In this document: positions 17,319 to 25,064 of the stretch, one piece after another
Layout of the letters: each line of letters opens with the position of its first letter
Position numbering within the stretch: position 1 is the stretch's first letter
Assembly (NCBI RefSeq): GCF_017355185.1
Contig: NZ_JADILJ010000010.1
Coordinates: forward strand, 1 to 64,000
Reading direction: 5' to 3'
Length of the DNA: 64,000 nt
Source of the DNA: Rathayibacter sp. SD072
GTDB taxonomy: Bacteria; Actinomycetota; Actinomycetes; Actinomycetales; Microbacteriaceae
Translations under genes and position numbers: made by a program
The notes under the pieces: model-generated
The model's input: only the letters and a program-made list of their open reading frames with translations
What the model was told of the DNA's origin: nothing
Database searches by the model: none

Positions 17319-18332
17319 GTGCCCGACACCACTCCCCTCGACCGAGGCGCCCCGCCGAGCGCCGAGCTGCACATCCACATCGAGGGCACGATCGAGCCCG
17401 AGCACATCGTCGAGATGGCACGCCGCAACGGAGTCGCCCTGCCGACCGAGGACATCGACGCCCTGCGCGCCCGGTACGCCTTCACCGACCTCGGCTCGTT
17501 CCTCGACCTGCACTACTCGAACCTCACCGTGCTGAAGACCGAGCGCGACTTCTTCGAGCTCGCCACCGGCTACCTCGACCGCGCGAAGCTCGCCAACGTG
17601 CGCCGCGCCGAGATCTTCTTCGACCCGCAGACGCACCTCGGCAACGGGGTCGCGCTCGAGACCGTCATGGCCGGTCTCACGCGGGCTCTCGGGCCCAGCG
17701 TCGAGACGCACGGCATCTCGACGGACCTGATCATGTGCTTCCTGCGCGACCTCGGCGCGGAGGCCGCCGACGAGATGCTGACGGCGATCCTCCCCTACCG
17801 CGAGCACATCATCGGGGTCGGGCTCGACTCGAACGAGGTCGGCTTCGGACCGGAGCTCTTCGTCGACGTCTACGCACGCGCGGCGGCCGAGGGGTTGCGG
17901 CTCGTCGCGCACGCCGGCGAGGAGGGCGGCCCGGAGACGGTGGCGGCGACGCTCGAGCTGCTGAAGGTGGAGCGGATAGACCACGGCATCCGCTCGATGG
18001 AGGACCCGGCGGTCGTGGCGATGCTCCGAGTGCAGAAGGTGCCGGTGACCGTCTGCCCCCTGTCGAACGTCGCTCTGCGGGCGGTCGACACGATGAAGGA
18101 CCACCCGCTGCCCGAGATGCTCCGGCAGGGCCTCGTCGCGACGGTCTCGAGCGACGACCCGCCCTACTTCGGCGGCTACGTCGATGCGAACTACCGGGCG
18201 CTCGTCGAGGAGCTCGGCATGGACGACGCGCAGCTCGAGCAGCTCGCGCTGAACTCGTTCGACGCCGCGTTCATCGACGCGGACGACCGCGACCGCTGGA
18301 AGGCGGAGGTCCGGGCGCACTTCGGGCACTGA
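17319..18332 (+). CDS. Adenine deaminase (AMP/adenosine deaminase superfamily)
   Basis: A 337-residue zinc hydrolase. Zinc and catalytic motifs are H18/H20 in ELHIHIEGT, HAGEEGG near residue 201, ERIDHGIRS near 220 and SSDDPPYFGGY near 278. The blocks EIFFDPQTHLGNG and VGLDSNEVGFG and the SDDP...GGY ending distinguish the adenine deaminase branch (yeast Aah1 and Pseudomonas PA0148 type) from true adenosine deaminases, which usually read NTDDP. I therefore infer adenine to hypoxanthine conversion, although automated tools often label such proteins adenosine deaminase. Start GTG at 17319. It is followed 6 bp later by a perfect palindromic repeat. Confidence 0.8.
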   Translation: MPDTTPLDRGAPPSAELHIHIEGTIEPEHIVEMARRNGVALPTEDIDALRARYAFTDLGSFLDLHYSNLTVLKTERDFFELATGYLDRAKLANVRRAEIFFDPQTHLGNGVALETVMAGLTRALGPSVETHGISTDLIMCFLRDLGAEAADEMLTAILPYREHIIGVGLDSNEVGFGPELFVDVYARAAAEGLRLVAHAGEEGGPETVAATLELLKVERIDHGIRSMEDPAVVAMLRVQKVPVTVCPLSNVALRAVDTMKDHPLPEMLRQGLVATVSSDDPPYFGGYVDANYRALVEELGMDDAQLEQLALNSFDAAFIDADDRDRWKAEVRAHFGH

Positions 18333-18338
18333 CACGCT

Positions 18339-18400
18339 CCGCGAGATGCCACTCCGGTACGCCGCCCACGGCGTGTCGCGTACCGGAGTGGCATCTCGCG
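18339..18400. repeat. 62-bp palindromic repeat, family R1 (intergenic copy)
   Basis: Perfect 23-bp inverted arms at 18340-18362 and 18378-18400 (outer part CGCGAGATGCCACTCCGG) enclose a 15-nt spacer. It begins 6 bp after the deaminase stop and ends 8 bp before the stop of the convergent small gene, so it may also act as a two-way terminator. A second copy of equal length lies inside hrpA at 61177-61238. This copy matches it when read on the minus strand. Confidence 0.9.
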
Positions 18401-18408
18401 CGGGCTCG

Positions 18409-18567
18409 CTAGGAGTGGTCGTCCACGTCGGGCTCGGCCCGGGCGAGGTCGGCGACCTCCTCCTCGGGGCGCGGGGCGACGGTCTCGTCGTCCTCGAGCT
18501 CGGGGATGCTGGGCTCGTCGGGCGCGGGGACGCGGGGCGGGACGGAGTGCTCGTCGGGTGCGGTCAC
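18409..18567 (-). CDS. Small acidic hypothetical protein
   Basis: A 52-residue frame (VTAPDEHSVPPRVPAPDE at the start, DLARAEPDVDDHS at the end) that is very acidic and Pro-rich and probably disordered. GTG at 18567 has the ribosome site GAAGGA 5-6 nt upstream. It lies 34 bp behind the mfd stop on the same strand, so it is likely the last gene of the pth-mfd transcript. No motif or family recognised. Support is the good ribosome site, operon position and a stop just ahead of the palindromic repeat. Confidence 0.6.
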   Translation of the reverse strand: MTAPDEHSVPPRVPAPDEPSIPELEDDETVAPRPEEEVADLARAEPDVDDHS

Positions 18568-18601
18568 GGTGATCCTTCGTTCGGGGTCGGGTGGCGGACG
18601 G

Positions 18602-21600
18602 TCAGCTCGCGACCGCGACCGGCTCGGGGAAGAGCGCCTCGAGGAGGTTCGCGACCCAGTCGATGAGGGCGCGGTCGTTCAGCGGCACGCCGTCGACGAC
18701 GGGCATCGGGACGACGACCGCGTTCGCCTGCTGGAGGTACTTGGCGCTCGGGTACATGCGGCGCAGCCGGACCTGGATCGAGTCGGCGAGGTGCGCCGGC
18801 GCGACGCGGACGTTCGAGCCCATGGCGACGACGTCGCTGAGCCCGGCCTTCTGAGCGCGCATCCGCAGCCGCGAGACCAGGATGAGGTTCTCGACCGCCT
18901 CGGGCAGCTCGCCGTAGCGGTCGGTGAGCTCCTCGACGACCAGCTCGACGCTGCCCTGCTTCGCGGTGGGCGAGGACGCGGCCGACAGCTTCTGGTACGC
19001 CTCCAGGCGCAGCCGCTCGCTGTCGACGTACTCCTCCGGGATGCGGGCATCGACGGGCAGCTCGAGCCGCAGCTCGGTCTGGCCCTCGGCGACGTCTCCG
19101 CGGAACGTGTCGACGGCCTCGCCGATCATCCGCAGGTAGAGGTCGAAGCCGACGCCCTGGATGTGACCGGACTGCTCGCCGCCGAGCAGGTTGCCGGCCC
19201 CGCGGATCTCGAGGTCCTTCAGCGCGATCTGCATGCCGCCACCGAGGTCGGTGTTGGCCGCGAGCGTCTGCAGCCGGTCGTGCGCCGTCTCGCTGAGCGG
19301 CGTGGTCTCGTCGTAGAGCAGGTAGGCGTAGGCGCGCTCGCGTCCGCGGCCCACGCGTCCGCGCAGCTGGTGGAGCTGCGAGAGCCCGTACTTGTCGGCG
19401 CGGTCGACGATGAGGGTGTTGGCGTTGGGGATGTCGAGGCCGGTCTCGACGATGGTCGTCGAGACGAGCACGTCGAACTTGCGCTCCCAGAAGTCGACGA
19501 TGATGCGCTCGAGCTGCGCCTCGCTCAGCTTGCCGTGGGCGACGGCGATCCGCGCCTCCGGCACCAGCTCGGCGAGCTGCGAGGCGACGCGGTTGATCGT
19601 GGAGACGCGGTTGTGCACGAAGAACACCTGGCCCTCGCGCAGCAGCTCGCGACGGATCGCGGCGCCGACCTGCTTCTCGGAGTACGGCCCGACGAAGGTG
19701 AGGATGGGGTGCCGCTCCTCGGGCGGGGTCGCCAGGGTCGACATCTCGCGGATGCCGGTGACCGCCATCTCGAGCGTGCGCGGGATGGGGGTCGCGCTCA
19801 TCGAGAGGATGTCGACGTTCTTCTTCAGCGCCTTCAGCTTCTCCTTGTGCTCGACGCCGAAGCGCTGCTCCTCGTCGATCACGAGGAGGCCGAGGTCCTT
19901 GAAGGCGATGTTGTCCGAGAGGAGCCGGTGGGTCGCGATGACCATGTCGACCGTGCCGTCGGCGAGGCCGTCGATCGTCTCCTTCGACTCCTTCGCGCTC
20001 TGGAAGCGGCTCAGGGCGCGCAGGTGCACGGGGAACCCGGCGAAGCGCTCCTGGAAGGTCTCGAGGTGCTGGCGCACGAGCAGCGTCGTCGGGACGAGCA
20101 TCGCGACCTGCTTGCCGTCCTGGATCGCCTTGAACGCGGCGCGCACGGCGACCTCGGTCTTGCCGAAGCCGACGTCGCCCGAGAGCAGGCGGTCCATCGG
20201 GATCGGCCGCTCCATGTCGGCCTTCACCTCGTCGATGACGGTCAGCTGATCGGGCGTCTCGGCGAAGGGGAACGCCTCCTCGAGCTCGCGCTGCCAGGGG
20301 GTGTCCGGCGGGAAGGCGTGGCCGGGCGACGCCATGCGGGCGGAGTAGAGCTTCACGAGCTCCACCGCGATGTCGCGGACCGCGCGGCGCGCCTTGCTCT
20401 TGGCCTGCGCCCAGTCGCTGCCGCCCATCTTGCTCAGGGCGGGCGCCTCTCCTCCGACGTAGCGCGAGAGGAGGTCGAGCTGGTCGGTGGGCACCAGGAG
20501 CTTGTCGCCCGGGAAGCCGCGCTTGCTGGGCGCGTACTCGAGCACGAGGTACTCGCGCTTGGTCTTCACCGCGTTGCGCCCGCCGCTGGAGACCTCGCGC
20601 TGCGAGAGCTCGACGAACCGGCCGATGCCGTGCGTGGCGTGCACGACGTGATCGCCCGGAGTGAGCTGCAGCGGATCGACGACGTTCTTGCGGCGCGACG
20701 CGAGCTTCTTCACGGCGCGGGAGTCGTAGCCGACGGTGCGCCCGTAGAACTCGGTGTCCGTGAGCAGCGCGAGCTTCGCCTCCGGCACCTCGAAGCCGTG
20801 GTCGACGGACGCCTGCAGCACGTAGGCGAGACCGGGCTCGACGCTCTCGGGCAGGTCGGGCACGATCCGCGCGGCGAGCTCGTGCTCGGCGAGGACCTGA
20901 TCGGTGCGCTCGACAGTGCCCGTGCCGGGCGCGGTGAGGACGACGGTCCAGCCGTCGGCGAGGCGCGAGCGAACGTGCGCGAGCGCGCCCTCGACGTTCG
21001 CCCCGAACCCGGGGACGGGCTCGCCCTCGACGCGCACGGCGAGGATCTCGTCGATCCCGAGGTCCTCGGGGAGCACCTCCGCCTCGCCCGCGGCCGGGCC
21101 CTGGCGGAAGGTGCTCATGGTCCACCACGGGTGGTCGGGAGCGGCGGCACCGGGGGCGCTGAACTTCACGGAGTCGCGCAGCGCGCCGAGGGAGATGAAC
21201 TCGCCCGACGCGAGGTCGATCGGCGCCTCCGCCCCGGCCGTGGCGGCGCTCCACGCGGCCTGCAGGAACTCGCGGTTGGTCTCGGCGAGGCTGATCGCGC
21301 GGGTGGCGACCCGCTCGGGGGCGAGGACGGCGACCGCCGCTCCCGCGGGGAGGTAGTGCGAGATCGGCACGAGGCGCTCGAGCAGCGCCGGCGCCAGGGA
21401 CTCCATGCCCTCGACCGGGATGCCCTCGGCGATCTTCGCGAGCATCCCCGACAGGCTCGGGAACTCGTGCAGCATCTCGCGGGCACGCTGGCGGACGGCC
21501 GGGACCAGCAGCAGCTCGCGGCTGGGCGGCATGACGACCGAGTCGGACTCTCCGGGGAGCGAGCGCTGGTCGGCGACCGAGAACGCGCGGATCGAGTCGA

Positions 21601-22219
21601 CCTCGTCGCCGAAGAAGTCGACGCGGCTGGGGTGCTCGGCGACGGCCGGGAAGACGTCGAGGATGCCGCCGCGGACCGCGAACTCGCCGCGGCGGGTGAC
21701 CATGTCCACGCGCGCGTAGGCGAGGTCGACCAGCTCGGCGGCGATGCGGCCGAGGTCGTAGCCGCGCCCGCCCTTCTCGAGGCGGATCGGCGCGATGTCG
21801 GCGAGGTTGTCGGCGACGGGCTGAAGGGCGGCGCGCACGGACGCGACGACGACCAGCGGCTTCTCGGCGCTCCACGTCTTCATGCGGCGCAGGGCGTCGA
21901 GGCGGCGCCCCACGATCTCGGCGCTCGGGCTCAGCCGCTCGTGCGGCAGCGTCTCCCACGCGGGGAACTCGACGACGTCGGCGCCCGGCAGCATGCAGCT
22001 GAGCGAGGCGCGGACGTTCTCGGAGTCGCGGCCGGTGGCGGTGACGACGAGGGCGGCCTGGGGGCGGCCCGCCTCGGCACGGCGCTCGAGCAGGCCCGCG
22101 AGCAGGGGCACGCGGAGTCCGTCGGTCAGGGAGAAGTCGGCATCGCGCACCGCGTACGCCAGTGCGTCGTCGAACGTGGAGGCGCGCGAAAGCGCCGAGA
22201 TGATCTCGTTGAGGGGCAC
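18602..22219 (-). CDS. mfd: Transcription-repair coupling factor Mfd
   Basis: A 1205-residue DNA translocase that removes RNA polymerase stalled at lesions and recruits UvrA. The order is a UvrB-homology region (GREFAVRGGILDVFPA near 165), the RNA-polymerase-interaction domain (PGDHVVHATHGIGRFV near 525), a superfamily 2 helicase with Walker A LSGDVGFGKTEVA near 680 and DEEQRFGV near 785, motif VI QLRGRVGRGRERAY near 960, and the TRCF C-terminal domain. Length is usual. Start is GTG at 22219, six bases behind a TAAACT box. It lies downstream of pth, in the conserved rplY-pth-mfd order. Confidence 0.98.
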   Translation of the reverse strand: MPLNEIISALSRASTFDDALAYAVRDADFSLTDGLRVPLLAGLLERRAEAGRPQAALVVTATGRDSENVRASLSCMLPGADVVEFPAWETLPHERLSPSAEIVGRRLDALRRMKTWSAEKPLVVVASVRAALQPVADNLADIAPIRLEKGGRGYDLGRIAAELVDLAYARVDMVTRRGEFAVRGGILDVFPAVAEHPSRVDFFGDEVDSIRAFSVADQRSLPGESDSVVMPPSRELLLVPAVRQRAREMLHEFPSLSGMLAKIAEGIPVEGMESLAPALLERLVPISHYLPAGAAVAVLAPERVATRAISLAETNREFLQAAWSAATAGAEAPIDLASGEFISLGALRDSVKFSAPGAAAPDHPWWTMSTFRQGPAAGEAEVLPEDLGIDEILAVRVEGEPVPGFGANVEGALAHVRSRLADGWTVVLTAPGTGTVERTDQVLAEHELAARIVPDLPESVEPGLAYVLQASVDHGFEVPEAKLALLTDTEFYGRTVGYDSRAVKKLASRRKNVVDPLQLTPGDHVVHATHGIGRFVELSQREVSSGGRNAVKTKREYLVLEYAPSKRGFPGDKLLVPTDQLDLLSRYVGGEAPALSKMGGSDWAQAKSKARRAVRDIAVELVKLYSARMASPGHAFPPDTPWQRELEEAFPFAETPDQLTVIDEVKADMERPIPMDRLLSGDVGFGKTEVAVRAAFKAIQDGKQVAMLVPTTLLVRQHLETFQERFAGFPVHLRALSRFQSAKESKETIDGLADGTVDMVIATHRLLSDNIAFKDLGLLVIDEEQRFGVEHKEKLKALKKNVDILSMSATPIPRTLEMAVTGIREMSTLATPPEERHPILTFVGPYSEKQVGAAIRRELLREGQVFFVHNRVSTINRVASQLAELVPEARIAVAHGKLSEAQLERIIVDFWERKFDVLVSTTIVETGLDIPNANTLIVDRADKYGLSQLHQLRGRVGRGRERAYAYLLYDETTPLSETAHDRLQTLAANTDLGGGMQIALKDLEIRGAGNLLGGEQSGHIQGVGFDLYLRMIGEAVDTFRGDVAEGQTELRLELPVDARIPEEYVDSERLRLEAYQKLSAASSPTAKQGSVELVVEELTDRYGELPEAVENLILVSRLRMRAQKAGLSDVVAMGSNVRVAPAHLADSIQVRLRRMYPSAKYLQQANAVVVPMPVVDGVPLNDRALIDWVANLLEALFPEPVAVAS

Positions 22220-22225
22220 TGTCCG

Positions 22226-22231
22226 AGTTTA
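22226..22231 (-). promoter_or_regulatory. -10 box TAAACT, leaderless start for mfd
   Basis: TAAACT on the minus strand ends 6 nt before the mfd GTG. It lies between the palindromic repeat downstream of pth and the mfd start, so mfd has its own promoter. Confidence 0.55.
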
Positions 22232-22281
22232 CTGCGGACCCCCGACAGGGAGCCGTGCTCGGCGGCGGCCGGTCCGTCCGT

Positions 22282-22347
22282 GAGGGAACCCCGGACGGTC
22301 GAAGGAGCCCGCTGCTCCGGGTTCCCCCGACGGTCCGGGGTTCCCTC
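22282..22347. repeat. 66-bp palindromic repeat, family R2 (copy A)
   Basis: Arms GAGGGAACCCCGGAC and its complement stand at the two ends (22282-22296 and 22333-22347). Inside them a second pair is partly complementary. It starts 12 bp after the pth stop codon. A copy of exactly the same length lies at 63786-63851 behind hrpA. The structure is that of an extragenic palindrome and it may double as a terminator. Confidence 0.88.
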
Positions 22348-22359
22348 GGTGAGGCAGGC

Positions 22360-22944
22360 TCAGGCGCTCGTGTGGAACTTGAGCTGCGCGGCGGCGAGGC
22401 CGGAGTCGGCGATCAGCTCGACGGCGTCGGCCGCGTCCTGGATCAGGATCGGCAGCGTCTCGCGCTCGGGGCCGGCGAAGTCCTTCAGGACGAAGTCGGC
22501 CGCGGGCTGGCGGCCGGGCGGGCGGCCGATGCCGACCCGCACCCGGAGGAACTCGGCACCGTCGGTCGCGGCGAGGATGTCGCGGATCCCGTTGTGGCCG
22601 CCGTGACCGCCGCCCTGCTTGAGGCGGAGGGTGTCGAAGGGGATGTCGAGCTCGTCGTGCACCACGATCAGTCGCTCGGGAGCGAGCGAGTAGAAGTCGA
22701 GCAGCTGCGAGGTGGGTCCGCCCGAGAGGTTCATGAAGCTGTTCGGCTTGCCGAGGACGAGCTTCGGTCCGCCGGGGCGGAGGAACCCCTCGGCCACCGT
22801 CGCGTTCGCCCGCGTGTGCCGGCGGAACGAGCCGCCGATCCTCGACGCGAGCTCGTCGAGCACCATCTGGCCCACGTTGTGGCGGTTCCGCGCGTACTGC
22901 GCGCCCGGATTGCCGAGCCCGACGACGAGCCAGGTGTCGCCCAT
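22360..22944 (-). CDS. pth: Peptidyl-tRNA hydrolase
   Basis: A 194-residue esterase that releases peptides from dropped-off peptidyl-tRNA. It shows GLGNPGAQYARNRHNVG at the N-terminus with the catalytic His of the RHNVG block (residue 22), NSFMNLSG near 68 and the HDELDIP segment (Asp near 96) followed by GGHGGHNGIRDI. The complete catalytic set Asn-His-Asp is present. Length is usual. Start ATG at 22944 with the ribosome site GAGGA. It follows the rplY terminator and precedes mfd. Confidence 0.97.
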   Translation of the reverse strand: MGDTWLVVGLGNPGAQYARNRHNVGQMVLDELASRIGGSFRRHTRANATVAEGFLRPGGPKLVLGKPNSFMNLSGGPTSQLLDFYSLAPERLIVVHDELDIPFDTLRLKQGGGHGGHNGIRDILAATDGAEFLRVRVGIGRPPGRQPAADFVLKDFAGPERETLPILIQDAADAVELIADSGLAAAQLKFHTSA

Positions 22945-23000
22945 GGTGGTCCTCTTCTCGTGCCGATGCGGGGGACTCCGGGGTGCGCCCCGGATGCGGA

Positions 23001-23031
23001 ACGGGCCCGCTCGCTCTCGCGGCGGGCCCGT
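23001..23031. terminator. Hairpin downstream of rplY
   Basis: Perfect 10-bp arms ACGGGCCCGC (23001-23010) and GCGGGCCCGT (23022-23031) with an 11-nt loop lie 22 bp past the rplY stop and before pth. No T-run follows, as is usual here. Confidence 0.65.
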
Positions 23032-23052
23032 CCGGTGGTGCGGGTGGGGAGA

Positions 23053-23661
23053 CTACTCGGCGGTCTCGGCGACGACGTCGCCCGAAGCCGGGGTCTCGTC
23101 CTCGTCGCCCAGGTCCTGCTCGACCTCGGCGGTGACGTTGACGACCAGCACGTCGGCCTCGGTGACGAGGGTCGCGCCGTCGGGCAGCACGACGTCGCCG
23201 GCGGCGATCTGCGTGCCGGCCTCGAGACCCTCGACCGAGATGACGATGTTCTGCGGGATCTTGGTCGCGTCGACCTCGAGCGAGAGCGTGTTGGCGTCGA
23301 TCGACACGAGGGTGCCGGGAGCGGCCTCGCCCTCGACGTGCACGGGGATGTCGACCGAGACCTTCTCGCCGAGCTGGATGACCACGAGGTCGATGTGCTC
23401 GATGATCTGGCGCACCGGGTCGCGCTGGATGTCCTTGACCAGGGTGGTCTGGGGGGTGCCGTCGATGTCGAGCTCGAGGATCGCGTTCGCCTTGCGGGTC
23501 AGCAGCAGGACCTGGTGGCCCGGCAGCGTGACGTGCTGGGGCTCGGTGCCGTGGCCGTAGAGGACCGCGGGGATCTTGTCCTGGGCGCGGATCTTGCGCG
23601 CCGCTCCCTTGCCGAACGAGGTGCGGAGCTCCGCGACGACCTTGTTGGTGAGTTCAGCCAT
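23053..23661 (-). CDS. rplY: Ribosomal protein bL25 (Ctc, with C-terminal beta domain)
   Basis: A 202-residue protein that binds 5S rRNA. The N-terminal L25 domain (residues 1 to about 95) has RTSFGKGAARKIRAQDKIPAV and VLYGHGTEPQHV. A second beta-rich TL5/Ctc domain follows with VDIPVHVEGEAAPGTL, and then an acidic tail EQDLGDEDETPASGD. Start is ATG at 23661 with the ribosome site AAGGAGA; an upstream in-frame ATG has no such site. It is the first gene of the rplY-pth-mfd series. Divergent from the GST-like gene. Confidence 0.95.
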   Translation of the reverse strand: MAELTNKVVAELRTSFGKGAARKIRAQDKIPAVLYGHGTEPQHVTLPGHQVLLLTRKANAILELDIDGTPQTTLVKDIQRDPVRQIIEHIDLVVIQLGEKVSVDIPVHVEGEAAPGTLVSIDANTLSLEVDATKIPQNIVISVEGLEAGTQIAAGDVVLPDGATLVTEADVLVVNVTAEVEQDLGDEDETPASGDVVAETAE

Positions 23662-23916
23662 GATGTGTCTCCTTGGGCGGCGCAGCACGCCACCGGATCG
23701 GGGTCGTGGCCGGGGCCACGGACGGGGTTTCGACTCGAACGCATGTCAGCGTGAGGAAAAGTCCGCGGCGCCCCTCTCGGGGCCTCGCCTGCTTCCACCG
23801 CGTCGATCACGGATGCGTGGTGCATCCCTCGCCGAAGTTCAGCTGCCCACCCTACCGGCCGCTCCCCTCCTCCGCCACCCGCGGAGCCCTGACGGGAGGT
23901 GGTCAGGAGCACTCGT
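23662..23916. other. Divergent intergenic region rplY / GST-like gene
   Basis: About 255 bp. I see a G/C palindrome (GTGGCCGGGGCCAC, around 23706) and the rplY ribosome site, and no open frame with coding character. It probably holds the rplY promoter, but I could not settle on a box. Confidence 0.35.
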
Positions 23917-23922
23917 TAGCGT
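23917..23922 (+). promoter_or_regulatory. -10 box TAGCGT, leaderless start for 23930
   Basis: TAGCGT ends 7 nt before the ATG at 23930. The same hexamer and spacing occur before the sseA start at 55417. Confidence 0.55.
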
Positions 23923-23929
23923 GCGGACC

Positions 23930-24946
23930 ATGACTGACGACGACTTCGGCTCCTACGTGGAGAAGAACGGGTTCCACCGCGACACGAACTACATCCCCAC
24001 GCGGATCACCGCCGACGGGAGCGACGGCTTCCCCGTCGAGGCGGGCCGCTACCGGCTCGTGGTGTCGCGGGCCTGCCCGTGGGCGAACCGCGCCGTGATC
24101 GTCCGGCGCCTGCTCGGACTCGAGGACGCCCTCTCGATGGGCATCTGCGGTCCGACCCACGACAAGCGCAGCTGGACGTTCGACCTCGATCCGGGCGGCG
24201 TCGATCCGGTGCTGGGCATCCCGCGCCTGCAGGACGCGTTCCTCGAGCGCTTCCCCGACTACCCGCGCGGCATCACCGTGCCGGCGATCGTCGACATCCC
24301 CTCCGGCGAGGTCGTCACCAACGACTACCCGCGGATGACCCTCGACTTCTCGACCGAGTGGACCGCGTTCCACCGCGACGGAGCGCCGGAGCTCTACCCG
24401 GACCACCTCCGCGACGAGATCGACGAGGTGGCCGAGCTGGTCTTCCAGGACGTCAACAACGGCGTCTACAAGTGCGGGTTCGCGGGGTCGCAGAAGTCGT
24501 ACGAGCGCGCCTACGACGCGCTCTGGGCCCGTCTCGACTGGCTCGAGGAGCGCCTCGCCACGCAGCGCTACCTGGTCGGCGACACCATCACCGAGGCGGA
24601 TGTGCGCCTGTTCACGACGCTCGCCCGCTTCGACGCCGTCTACTACAGCCACTTCAAGGCGAACCGGAACCTGCTCTCGGCGATGCCCGCGCTCTGGGGC
24701 TACGCGCGCGACCTGTTCGCGACTCCGGGCTTCGGCGACACCATCGACTTCACCCACATCAAGTCGCACTACTACGAGGTGCAGCGCGACATCAATCCGA
24801 CCGGAGTGGTCCCGAAGGGCCCCGATCTGTCGGGCTGGCGGGTCCCCTCGCACCGCGAGGAGCTGGGCGGCCGCCCGTTCGGCGACGGCACCCCGCCGCC
24901 CCCGCCGATCCCCGCGGAGCGCGTGCCGGCCGACCACACGGTTTGA
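23930..24946 (+). CDS. Xi-class glutathionyl-hydroquinone reductase-like protein
   Basis: A 338-residue thiol transferase-fold protein. The active-site signature of the Xi class, SRACPWANRAVIVRRLLGL, lies near residue 46 with the catalytic Cys at about 48. Further class marks are YPRGITVPAIVD near 117, NDYPRMTLDFSTEW near 133, NNGVYKCGFAGSQKSYE near 178 and the C-terminal GPDLSGWRVPSHREELGGR. Relatives reduce thiol-hydroquinone conjugates using glutathione. Actinobacteria of this type are expected to use mycothiol, so the physiological thiol is probably mycothiol (inference). It appears monocistronic, with a leaderless promoter. Confidence 0.88.
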   Translation: MTDDDFGSYVEKNGFHRDTNYIPTRITADGSDGFPVEAGRYRLVVSRACPWANRAVIVRRLLGLEDALSMGICGPTHDKRSWTFDLDPGGVDPVLGIPRLQDAFLERFPDYPRGITVPAIVDIPSGEVVTNDYPRMTLDFSTEWTAFHRDGAPELYPDHLRDEIDEVAELVFQDVNNGVYKCGFAGSQKSYERAYDALWARLDWLEERLATQRYLVGDTITEADVRLFTTLARFDAVYYSHFKANRNLLSAMPALWGYARDLFATPGFGDTIDFTHIKSHYYEVQRDINPTGVVPKGPDLSGWRVPSHREELGGRPFGDGTPPPPPIPAERVPADHTV

Positions 24947-25023
24947 GCGGCCGCGCACGGCCGTGAATCCGGGCCGCGACCGATGTGCAGTCGCGGACCC
25001 GGGTTCCCGGAGGGGTGCTTCGG

Positions 25024-25029
25024 TACCCT
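25024..25029 (+). promoter_or_regulatory. -10 box TACCCT for gnd
   Basis: TACCCT precedes the gnd GTG by 35 nt, leaving a leader with the ribosome site CGAGGAGAA. Confidence 0.45.
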
Positions 25030-25064
25030 GGGCGCGTCCCTGAACGCGTACGTCGAGGAGAACC

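Noticed and set aside
18506-22606. A 1366-codon plus-strand open frame across mfd
   Set aside because: Entirely antisense to mfd and its neighbours; a composition artefact of GC-rich third positions.
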